Assembly (NCBI GenBank): GCA_024516155.1
Contig: JAJJXM010000192.1
Coordinates: 1-19,102, forward strand
Source: Pyronema omphalodes
Lineage: Eukaryota; Ascomycota; Pezizomycetes; Pezizales; Pyronemataceae
Reading direction: 5' to 3'
DNA length: 19,102 nt
Shown: piece after piece, positions 9,644 to 19,102 of the stretch
How positions within the stretch are numbered: position 1 is the stretch's first letter
Layout of the letters: every line of letters starts with the position of its first letter
Made by a program: the position numbers and the translations under genes
Notes under the pieces: generated by a model
Told to the model about the DNA's origin: nothing
The model's input: the letters and a program-made list of their open reading frames with translations, nothing else
Databases searched by the model: none

Positions 9644-9816
9644 AAACGGGACTGCGAGAGAAAGATGGAGGTGGAAGACTGTATTCATAGACAACGATAG
9701 CGATCTAGTTCTGTGTAGCATGTCTACTGAGAAGATACAGATACACAATGTGGAAAGTACACCTCTACCTCCATGGGCTAGTCATGTAAGCCCCAGGTGC
9801 GGCCAAGACACCTGGA
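9644..9816 (+). repeat. Left arm of a diverged inverted-repeat pair
   Basis: This segment matches the reverse complement of 11363-11521 over its whole length with substitutions and small indels. Shared blocks include AACGGGA, TGCGAGAGAAAG, GGAGGTGGAAGA, GTGTATTCAT-like, CAATGTGGAAAGT, and GTGCGGCCAAGACACCTG at the inner end. The conserved ends point inward from 9644 and 11521, like terminal inverted repeats of an element of about 1.9 kb. The inner end of this arm also forms CCAGGTG-n9-CACCTGG. Confidence 0.85.
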
Positions 9817-10264
9817 ATATTTATTGATTCCTTCGTATTGGTTGTATAGATTTATTGCATTGGTTGTAGAAATTGTTAATCGTAGGAGTCGTATGTAGGC
9901 ATTGTATTGGTCGCATTGGTCGTATTAGTTGTAGGTATATCAATACCCCATAACCATTCCGTCGTCATTATACAATCTGTATCATAAGTCGCTATTACAT
10001 AAGCCATAGCTGAATAGTATACAACCGTACCCAAAGACAATGAAAAGATCTTCAAAAAAAAAAAAAACCAAAACATCAATGATGCTGCCATACAGATCAT
10101 CGAAGATCATCGAACGGAACCGGCCGATACCGATAGTTGGTTGCACGATACCAAGCTACGTTTTTCTGTGATCGGGATGTACACCAGTACACCAGTACAC
10201 CAAGTAAGATACATGTATATATACAAACATCTTCTGGGTTCAGGATGCTAATACAGGCAGAAAC
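9817..10264. other. Interior of the inverted-repeat region, left part
   Basis: No transposase or other protein is recognised. Degenerate repeats GTCGTATTGG/GTTGTAG-like (about 9829-9935), an A-run of 13 (10055-10067) and CCAGTACA units (about 10172-10200) are present. Confidence 0.45.
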
Positions 10265-10297
10265 ATGGATATGGATATGGATATGGATATGGATATG
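10265..10297. repeat. Hexamer microsatellite ATGGAT/GGATAT
   Basis: More than five perfect six-base copies, with a variant copy just downstream (10300-10310). Confidence 0.94.
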
Positions 10298-10406
10298 TAG
10301 ATGGATATGTAGAAGGTACATACACAGAAAAACAAGGAAACAGGGATACACTGTGACTGTGCACCATAGCCGATGGTTTCATTACCCGGCTGGGGAGAAT
10401 TTGCGA

Positions 10407-10434
10407 AGGAATTAGGAATTAGGAATTAGGAATT
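10407..10434. repeat. 7-nt tandem AGGAATT, four perfect copies
   Basis: Four identical contiguous copies. Confidence 0.95.
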
Positions 10435-10460
10435 GAATATATACAAATGAAAGAAAAATG

Positions 10461-10496
10461 GGATGGGATAGGATAGGATAGGATAGGATAGGATAG
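10461..10496. repeat. Pentamer microsatellite GGATA
   Basis: Six contiguous GGATA copies, preceded by GGATG variants and followed by GAATA/GGACA-like degenerate units to about 10515. Confidence 0.95.
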
Positions 10497-10910
10497 AATA
10501 GAACAGGATAGGACGAGATAAGCAATAAATGGAAGAGATCACGGAGAAGTGAAGAGAAAGACTGGATGAGAGATGGGATTATTGTTTTGATGGGATTGTG
10601 GTGGGTTGAGAATAGGAATTATGAAGCGTATGGAGATTGTGGGGATTATGTAGGAATTGCGGGGATGTAGCCGATGGCGCGGTTGATTACCCAGACGCCA
10701 GGATTCAGCGGGGGAAATATGCGGTTTTTATACAGGGATGTGGAAAAGAGAATGGCGGAATAAAAGATGGGAGGGATGTGGAAGATGAGATGGTATGACG
10801 AGAGAGATGGGATGATGAGAGATGACAGATGAGGTCCGGGAGATGAAAGATGTGGAGATTTGAGATGAGGGCCGGGAGATGAGAGATGAGAGATGGGCAT
10901 AAAGATGCGG
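10497..10910. other. C-poor, purine-rich tract with GAGATGAGAGATG words
   Basis: The plus strand is strongly depleted in C. Words like GATGGGAT, GAGATG and GAGAGATG recur, most densely at 10795-10897. The minus-strand open frame across it is repetitive (Ser, Pro, His, Leu) and is considered a repeat by-product. Confidence 0.6.
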
Positions 10911-11022
10911 TGCCGAGGAATGTTATTCGTTACATGGAGACATAATGATGCACTCGGTTTTTATATATTCCGGAGTCCATACCCAACATGGTCAGAGCCA
11001 TGACAGCCATCTAGGAGCCATG

Positions 11023-11044
11023 CCATACCATACCATACCATACC
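11023..11044. repeat. Pentamer microsatellite CCATA
   Basis: Four perfect copies plus a partial one. Confidence 0.93.
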
Positions 11045-11362
11045 AAAGACCAAATTCCACAAACCAAACAAAAACTTATCAAAAAAACAAGTAATTGTAT
11101 AATATTACACAATTTACAACATCCTTTTCCAGAACGAGATTATAGTACGTACCATATCCCAGTCGATGGGTGATAAATATCATAATGCAATTTCATGGCC
11201 GTGCTGCATACGGACTGTATTGAGTTTGCTGATTAGAACGAGCCGTGTCATGAAGCCTGAGAATCCCGAGATACTGGGAACCATACACCAAAGCGGGAAA
11301 GGAGTGGAGAATGAGTTGGCGAAAGATTAATAGGGAGAGAGAGTGTTGAAGGTTGCCTGGAG
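11045..11362. other. Interior of the inverted-repeat region, right part
   Basis: Unique AT-rich sequence without a recognisable gene. Confidence 0.45.
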
Positions 11363-11521
11363 TTCAGGTGTCTTGGCCGCACTTAGGGCTTACGTGACTG
11401 GCACGTGGAGGTAGACTTTCCACATTGGGTATATCTCCCTCTGTAGTTGCGCAGAGCTAGATCACCATCGTTCTCAATGAATACACTCTTCCACCTCCAC
11501 CTTTCTCTCGCATTCCCGTTT
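11363..11521 (-). repeat. Right arm of a diverged inverted-repeat pair
   Basis: Reverse-complement partner of 9644-9816. The arm is about 14 nt shorter, with the main length difference opposite 9735-9765. Outer end: CATTCCCGTTT. Inner end: TTCAGGTGTCTTGGCCGCAC. No clear target-site duplication is visible next to the outer ends. Confidence 0.85.
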
Positions 11522-12358
11522 CACAGAGAGAATGGAGGGGATGGAACGACAGAGCTGGGAGTAGCGGGAGTGATGGTTCTGTGATATGATTTCATTTCTT
11601 TTAACTTTCTTTATGAATCACGAGTATTTGTAACGGTTTAGAGACAAACAAAAGGGATACGAACTGAAAGCTCACCCGCGTTCTGTGGAAAATAGTGTCA
11701 ACTGATACTGTCGAATTCAATAAATACCTAATCACCTGATATGAACAGTTACTGGTATAAATTTAAAATGTCGGGGGACATATTATACATCAGCCCTGTT
11801 GTCATGAGAAAATCTATATTGAAATATACCTGAGATATCTACCATACGGGACTTTAATATAAAGCGCGTATTTTACAGAAAGCTCTTGGAGATACATGAT
11901 GCCAATGTCGCCGTGATATGCAGCGACGGCGTCCGCCATGCCGATGCCGATATGATACAGATGCAGATGCAGATGCGTTACGTACTAAATATGTACCGTC
12001 CATCCAAACTGGATATTCAGACCGATATACGAGACTTTTGATCTACATAGATACCTACATTTTGTCAACATGAAGCATTTTAATTTATGACGAGAAAAAA
12101 GAAATGTCTCATCGTGTATAGTGTTTATGCTTCTACCCAAGTTTTGAGTTGCTAGGTGTAATGTTTCGGCCTTATGACCATCGGTAGGGACCATATTGTA
12201 TTAACGGTAGGCGGAAACCGGGGTGTTGGATAGATCGAAATTTGAACATACAAGGTTCGGCACGTGTATATGGAAACACCACGTCAGTGAATATATACAA
12301 GATTCTCTTTTTCGGCCTATGTAGAATTATCGGTCTATCCAATGGGAAGCCACCCCTC
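11522..12358. other. Spacer and 3' flank of the ankyrin-SPRY gene
   Basis: Probably holds the 3' UTR of the minus-strand gene that stops at 12359. Degenerate GCCGAT and CAGATG hexamer/triplet repeats occur at 11938-11976. Short open frames on both strands show no domains. Confidence 0.45.
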
Positions 12359-15300
12359 CTATTGCGCTTCTTCCTCATTGTCGGGCCATTTGAACGGTTC
12401 ATCACCAAAATTAGCGCGGATTTTGCTCCCTGGATAAATCCTAACAATGGGGAAGAACTGTCCATAAACACCAAAAATATTGTCTTCAAAATCTGCTATC
12501 ACGTCAACATGATCTTCGGAAGATAGTGCAATCAGTGAGCCACACCTAGATGCCTGCCGTTCTTGGTGAAGAAAAGACGCCCCTTGATAACTCCGCATCC
12601 AACCGTATCGCCAGTCCTGAAAGTCAGATAAGACCACGATTCATGGCCCTTGTGATATTTGTTGTCCTCCATGTAATATGCGTTTTCATCCCAATCAGCC
12701 ATTTCATTAAGGCGCTGAATTCGGCCATTAGTCAAACCAAGACCACAGTTCCTAGAGATGGTTATTAGTGTCGGATTCGCTTCAGTCTGAGATGTGTCTT
12801 ACCAATGGGACTGTTTCATGAGGATAGTTATCTCAAAGTATATCTCGGGTTTATTATCTCTAGGTGAGCTCGCCGTTGGTGGATCATCGTCACCGAGGAG
12901 AAGGGAATCACTGGAATCCAGTGTATGAGACAACGAAAAAGGACGGCTTCCTTGGACCAGCTCATCAATGTATCCATTGTCTGCATCATTTAGCCGCTGC
13001 GCAAATATCAAAAGTTCTTTTTCAACCTTACCGACATATTCGACCTCTAGGTCTGTGATATTGAGATTATTTGATTGCCAGATTTGCCGTTTACGCCATT
13101 GCATTTTAGATTCTTGGCGTGTTGTAGATATCGTGGCATCCAAATTCGAAGCCGCTGGTGGTGAGACTGTTTGCAGCAGCGAAACTAAATCGTCCCTCCG
13201 AAAAGAGACTGCTAGATCGAAAGCCGACCACCCGTACTCATCTTTCCAGTGTGGGCTGCCGCCAGCGTCGAGGAGTCGACGGATGGTTTCGATATGATAA
13301 CCGCTGCGTGTGGCAGCGTGAAGGGCGCTGTCGTACAATAGTTGATCCGGACAGGCTCTGGCAATCAATTCAACTAGCTTCTTATCATCCTGGTATTCGG
13401 CTTCTGCAAGGAGAATCCCTGCGTACTCTTTGTCGGGTTCTACTACAGCTCCGGCTTCGATCAGTAACTGGGCACCCACGAACCCGTTCCCTGTACACGC
13501 AATCTCCAGTACCGTCTCCCCAAATTTGTTCCGCAGGTTAGGGTCGGCTTCTTTCTCAAGCAGCAGCCTGGTTTTGTCCTCGTAGCCATATCGGGCAGCC
13601 ATTCCGAGGGCGGTAATTCCATCGTCGTTTTGTATATCTATCTCAGCCTTGTTTTGCAAGAACAACTCCAAGAAACTCGATGGGCAACTCCCAGGCCGCG
13701 GCATGAAGCAGCGTGTGAAGCGCCGTGTACCCGTCGTCGTCGTCGTCGTCGTAGAAGTCTGGGCATTTGAGATTTACATCTGCCCCATGTTCGAGGAGCA
13801 TGGAGCATATAGCGAGGTTTCTTTTCCGTGCAGCAAGATGAAGACTGGTGTATCCGTTGTGGTTCACTTTATTGACATCCGCTTTATCGCCAAGCAGAAA
13901 CTTCACAAGCTCCAGCTGTTCCTCTTTCACAGCGAGATGTAACTGCGTGTTGCCCTTGTCATCCGCATCACTAACAATGCGCTCTATGTCAATTTTTGTC
14001 TTCGCCTGCAGCAGCCCCAGCATGTCATTCAGTTGATTGTCTAGACACCACTGCTGATTACTCCTGAACTCACGGTACAAGTCCATGTCTTCATATTCAT
14101 AGATCTCGTTGCTGAAAGTATTTTCAAGCAACAACTCCACTATCTGGTTGTTGCCATGCCGCACGGCAAGGTTGAGAGGAGTTAGATCCTCCGCGTTTCG
14201 GTGCATAGTATCGATCCGCTTCTCCACCAGCATTTTGGCAATTCGATAACTCACTAACGTATGGAGCGTAGCGGCGAGATGGAGACTGTTGGCATGATTG
14301 CAGTCCAAAGCATGTATGTTAACCTTCTCATCTAGCAAGTATTTGACAACATCCTCGCGGCCATTCAATACCGCGAGATGTAAGGCAGTTTGCTGATTGT
14401 CGTTCAAGGCTTCCTTATTCACCTCTTCATGCAGCAACGCTTCCACGAGTTTCCTACAACCCGTCATAGAGGCGTTCATCAGGGGAGTGTGGCCGGATTT
14501 GTCTTTTGCTTCCACGAAGGAACGTTTCAGCAAATCCTTGCACGGTATATCGGCATTATTGAGGCACAGTAAATGCAACGGAGTGGCTCGCAAGATATCC
14601 CCCGCCCCTAAATCGCTTCCATTGGTGACCAGCTTGATGTCATCTTCTCGAGTAGCAGAGACGCAGGCCCAATGTAGTGGTGTCCGATGTGCGGAATCAC
14701 TTACTCTCAGTGACACACCGCCAGTAATCAACATCTTCGCAAAATTGAACTGACGGTGTCTGGTGGCAATGTGAAGCGGTGTTGAGCCATCTTGTGCGAT
14801 GACATTATCCGAAACCTGCAGGAGCATTTGGCCAATGTCGCAATAGCCCAGAGAGGCAGCAACGTGTAAAGGACTCCAACCGGAATAGTCCTTAACTTTT
14901 GCATTAGCTCCAGCATTCAATAATGCTCTTTAGGGAAGACATTAGCTGGCCGCGAACAGCGTAGAGCGTGCATCTGGGGACCTACATGACATTTTCCTTG
15001 TTCTTCATTAAGACGGCGTAATGCAGTGGTGTCCAGCCCAAAATGTCTCCTTGCTTGATTTCAGGGTGCCGTTGGGTGGGGGTGCAGCTCTTATCACGGC
15101 ATACCGTCTCGTGGAGATGCGAGAAATGGCCTGTAGCCTGCAGACGAGCAAACCTGTCTTCCATGCAATCCCGGGCCACCACATGGGGCCTTGCAAACGC
15201 CGGATAGTGTACATAATAGTTCCCTGTGTTCGGTTTGGCATCGTCCATGAACGGCCGATAGTCATTCCAACGGTTTTGAAGCCTAAAACTGTCCGTGAGA

Positions 15301-18300
15301 TGTTCTTTAAGATCGGAATTCATTCCCAGCAGCTGTGAAAACGACTTCTGTAGTTTCGAAAGGTTGTCTTTCAACTCTGCCTCATGTTCGGTCTTTTTGA
15401 AGACTTTTCGCGCGTCCGTCATCCGTCGTAGATACACGATACTCGCAACTGCTGTCCGGGTGACAAAAAAACGACGAGCACGACGGAAATCGATTCACGA
15501 ATCCCAGAAGGTCGAGATAAACCTCAGTACACTTCCTCCAATTGCCAACATTCTCATCTCCTTCTAAGCATCGTACGACTTCATCGACTGCAGTATATAC
15601 CGGCAACTTATCAGCGATGCTGAGAGGCGGTATAATGCACAGCAAGGCATCTCTGGGGCTGCCCAGACCGGTATTACTGATTCCGGAAGCTAACTTGCTA
15701 AGTACCTGTAAACAATTTAACGCCAAAACCAGTTACCCAGGAACCATATACCACTCACCTCGTTCTTCAGCTGATAATGTTCCCATGCTGTGGGTAGGTT
15801 GGTCATGCTGTGGGATGCCTCAGTGAAACCGCCGATACGAGGGATTTCAGTAGCAACAGCCGACATAAAAGCAGCAAAAATATGCTGCGCAAAGAGAAGT
15901 TCCCGTTGCGTATTCGACATAACAGCAAGAAAATGGCCATTTTCAGTGTCGCTGTCATCCGTGTACCGAGGTTTGGACTGGTCGGGAGTGCCTCCGTCTT
16001 GTTCGTCGAAAGAGACAGCAGGACACTCAAAGTCAACGGCAAAGCATTCACGTCCCGGCATAGCACCTTCGGCTCCACCAAAACCGATGATTCTATGATA
16101 GTCAATCCGGTGATGTGACTCTTTCGGCTTGGAATCGGTGGCGTAGCAGTCCATTTCCGTGCCTTTTCCAATGCATAGGACCCTCGTATCATCTATTTTT
16201 GGTAACCACCAGCTTAGGTCCTGCTGAAGTAAATGGTTGTCTTTTCCTAGGATCCAAAGATTCTGCTTGAAGTTTTCCCGTTTCAGCCGGTTGCTGTACC
16301 GAGTGCTCTTGCTTTCCTCTGACTTGCTCTTCCGATCTTCCTGCTTCCTCATTATTTCCTTCTCCTTATCTCGCTGCTCTCGAAGGTGGGCATGCTGAAG
16401 CCACAGGGAAAGGAGAGCCTCAATCTCCGCTAATCCTACGCGGAATATCCCAGCATCCCTCTTAACTGTCATAACAACTCGCTGTGGATTGCCGTCGACA
16501 GAGACAGAAATGCCCCATTTAAAGGGTTCGGCATTCGATGGAAGGAGCGTATTCAAGACTAGCTCCATGGAATCTGCAACAGATACTGCGGCGTCGGAAG
16601 CCGGATTGCTCCACTGGGTGAGTAGACCTAACCGCTGACGGATATGAATAAACGACCTAGCGTCCGGCAGTACTGGCCTAGCGTCATGCAGTACTGCGTT
16701 ATCAGAATTTATACTCTTGCCACCGGTAAGCACTCTGAGGGTCGGCGATAAATACACTTTAGGGTCTTTACGGTCGTCTGTCTTGAACTTCTTCAGAAAC
16801 TTCTGCATGCAACGGTTGAGCTGGGGGGTCTTCGCCCACTTCTGAGTGGTCCAGTGATGATCTTTCCGTTTCTCATCTCTGAGGCTGCTATAGTTATTTC
16901 CGAAGTTGTTACGGTCTTTTGACATCGCGCTGGCTAGCCATTCCAGCTCGAAGTCCTTCGCCAGGCGTACGGTTGATGGTTGCTTGGACATTCCTCGACG
17001 GATGAGAGCTCGCACCGCTGTCATGAGCATGGTCGCTGCAAGCTGAGCAAGAGAAACGACCCAGTGGGATCCCCGTAGACCCAGAAACTGCAGGACAAAG
17101 CCAGAAATGCTGATAACCGTTCCCAGAGTAGCAGATGCGCTTGTGAAGGGAGACACTGGCAATTCTTCGCGAGACCGTTGACGGCTCGAGGTCCATATCT
17201 CTTCGGCAGGCTCTTCTGCCACCATGGCGTACGACTCGAAGGTCTGGTCGCCGATCAACTGGCCACGTTGTAACCTGGGGTGTGTCAGTTGGATTCAACG
17301 GCGAAAAGAGCCCACTTCATGATGCGCCACCTGGTTACTTACCAAAGAATATAGAGCTTGGCTTTTTTGATGCCATCCGCCTTCTTGAATGTTTTTTCAG
17401 TTGTACTCTGCTCAACCACACTAGCGCAGATGAACATGCCAAGAACCAGAAGTAGAGTTCCGCCAGAGGTCAGCGCTATAAATTTTGCAATCAGCATATA
17501 TCAAGGATGTGAGTTAGCAGGATGTAAGCGAACAGCGGAGTAGACTCACGATAGGCAATTCTTGAACTGAAGTACCTCCCTTCGTGAGCTTCAACCCAGG
17601 ATGGTAAGAGACCAATCCCGCGACTACTAATACTGTAATCTGCACGAGGATTCCAAAATAGCGGCGATATAAAGTTCCCGGGTGTTCCTCGACACTGATA
17701 GGTTCAGGGAGATGTTGGGTGCTTTATAATTGTAAACAATGTGTTCCGGTGTGGACATTTCATAAGCGTCCAGAAGTTTGCCGCCGTTAGAATCCGGGTT
17801 TGTGGTGCTTGCACCAGATGGACCCCTCTCAATGTCTGACGGTTCGTCACCAGGAGGGGGTTGGGTTGAGCTTGCTTTCATGAACACTGTTTTTTATATT
17901 GATCAGGATTCTGTTTGAACGGCCATGGAAGGAAGTTTATGGAAGTAAGCTGCTAGACGGTGTCAGTCGGGCGGGATTTGCGGAAATATGGCACCTACTG
18001 CGGTTAACCTTGATTACGAGTTTACGGAATATGGCTTCTTCCAAAGTGAAGATCTCGCATTCCTCGGTCCCTGTAATTGTTGCCCTGCTCGCCGTGATCC
18101 CATTGTTTGGCTGTGGGTCATTATCCGGCATTGTGCTTTGCCGGCCTGTTGTTCTTTTGAATTCCATCCGATCGGCAAATTCTCAAAATAAAGAAGCTCG
18201 ACTATCTCGGGAGTGCCCATCACCCGTACGATGGCATCGCCATTCCAAATCTCACAGACTGCAAAATCATTAACATCGTCTTGGTGGTGACAGACTCAAT

Positions 18301-18810
18301 TGTACCTTCATGTGAAGTTGAGGACATCAGCTCTACCTCCGCTGCCGCCCGTGTCTCTCTGGCGCGGCCTACAAGAGTTCGCAGCCATGAGGGACCCCCG
18401 ACCCGGACGGCACTGACTATAGCTGTAATGATTCCGAGAGGCGCTACGGCAAAGAGAAGCGAGTCGATCCATGATGTTGAGAAGCTCTGTATACGCTTAG
18501 TCGAGCAGCAAGAAGGGATTGGTATCGATTGTTCTAACCATGAACTGTTGAGCAAATCTGAAGGTATTTAGCGTGCTCCATTATATAAAGAAGACATATC
18601 TGTAGCAGTGTACCTTTCACCGAATAGTGCAAGAAGAGGGGATAAATCCGAGATAAAGTTGTTAGAAAATTCGGCGCCGTTGATTCCAGTGTTGTCGTTT
18701 CCAGAAGGACCGGCGGTCGAGTCTGCGGGTGAGGTTGCTGCCGCGACAGCTGCGGCCAATAGCCAAACCTCAGCAGCCCGGATCATCCATGCGGGAGTTG
18801 TGGTTGCCAT
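12359..18810 (-). CDS. Multi-pass membrane ankyrin-repeat protein with C-terminal SPRY domain, frame-broken
   Basis: About 1,960 codons in ten exons: 18810-18614, 18557-18539, 18486-18306, 18258-17999, 17886-17550, 17475-17343, 17274-15759, 15705-14986, 14927-12803, 12751-12359. The ATG at 18810 precedes a hydrophobic leader (WLLAAAVAAA). Further hydrophobic segments are LLFAVAPLGIITAIVSAV, GILVQITVLVVAGLV, TLLLVLGMFICASVV, and two weaker ones in exon 7 (TVISISGFVLQFLGL; SLAQLAATMLMTAV). About 15 ankyrin repeats follow (TPLHYAV, SPLHVAA, TPLHIAT ... SALHAAT). The C-terminal SPRY domain has EIYFEITI, WNCGLGLTNG, TGDTVGCGVIKGRLFFTKNG and GSKIRANFGDEPF. Ankyrin and SPRY are protein-binding modules; a membrane-anchored scaffold or sensor role is inferred and no substrate is known. 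Six indels break the frame, near 18185, 17650, 17562, 15491, 13667 and 12542; splice phases agree only if they are undone. Confidence 0.88.
13733..13750. repeat. In-frame GAC trinucleotide repeat coding six Asp
   Basis: Six GTC units on the plus strand read as six consecutive GAC codons on the minus strand, inside the ankyrin region between two repeats. Because the unit is a triplet, length change would keep the reading frame. Confidence 0.93.
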
Positions 18811-19102
18811 CACGTGACGAAAGTGCGGTTACCAAGAGCTTCGCGGTCGAGCCTAGGGAGTGTGCTTGGTGTGGTCGTCAGTTCGTCTGGAGGAGCGCTG
18901 TCAAAGAGCCGGGGATTGACGACGGGGAAGGTTGAAGGCTCCCTCACTCGAAACTACGGGAGAAGCAATCTTTAAGGCAGATTTGAACGTGAGCGTCGGC
19001 CGGGAAGAAAATAATACAAGCCGTCGACTCCTTTCGTCTTGCTTTCCCTCGTCCTATAGATAATAACGTGCGCGTCGGGTGTTATGCCTAGAAACACAAC
19101 AG
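18811..19102 (-). promoter_or_regulatory. Upstream flank of the ankyrin-SPRY gene
   Basis: The last 292 bases of the window lie upstream of the ATG at 18810 on the minus strand and should include its 5' UTR and promoter. No TATA box or known binding site stands out. A GTG codon directly precedes the ATG but is not favoured as a start. Confidence 0.35.

Noticed and set aside
17550..17640. Alternative frame reading WVEAHEGRYFSSRIAY before exon 6 of the ankyrin gene
   Set aside because: It would need only one indel, but the competing frame gives a clear membrane segment (GILVQITVLVVAGLV) followed by SYHPGLKLTKGG, which fits the spacing I recall for this family better. The choice is not certain.

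Overview
The window looks like nuclear DNA of a filamentous ascomycete (Pezizomycotina; Helotiales is a guess). The reasons are two multi-exon genes with short introns of 47-122 nt, GT-AG borders and CTAAC/CTAAT-type branch points, and the protein families they encode: a Zn2Cys6 transcription factor with a fungal-specific middle region, and a multi-membrane-pass ankyrin-SPRY protein. Both genes are on the minus strand. No rRNA, tRNA, CRISPR or complete transposon was recognised.

Layout. 1-3909 is gene-poor and repeat-rich. It holds an AATAAG-type array (181-890), a GA-rich array (1139-1367), a degenerate ~100-bp direct duplication carrying splice-like signals (1463-1634), a C-rich run, short tandem repeats, a nearly G-free stretch and a 239-nt pure A/G tract. 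3910-7002 is the transcription-factor gene (four exons). 7003-12358 is a 5.3-kb intergenic region full of different short tandem repeats, two G-run clusters and a pair of diverged ~165-bp inverted repeats (9644-9816 and 11363-11521). 12359-18810 is the ankyrin-SPRY gene (ten exons, about 1,960 codons). 18811-19102 is its upstream flank.

The most striking observation is that both genes are easy to recognise by domain and splice-site logic, yet neither reads through. About nine frame-breaking indels are needed in the transcription factor and six in the ankyrin gene. Every exon length fits the splice phases only if these indels are undone. Long stretches between them are clean. This points to sequencing or assembly errors, or to very recent inactivation.

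Nothing in the sequence shows that the two genes work together. The first should be a nuclear DNA-binding regulator; the second should sit in a membrane with a large cytosolic ankyrin/SPRY scaffold.
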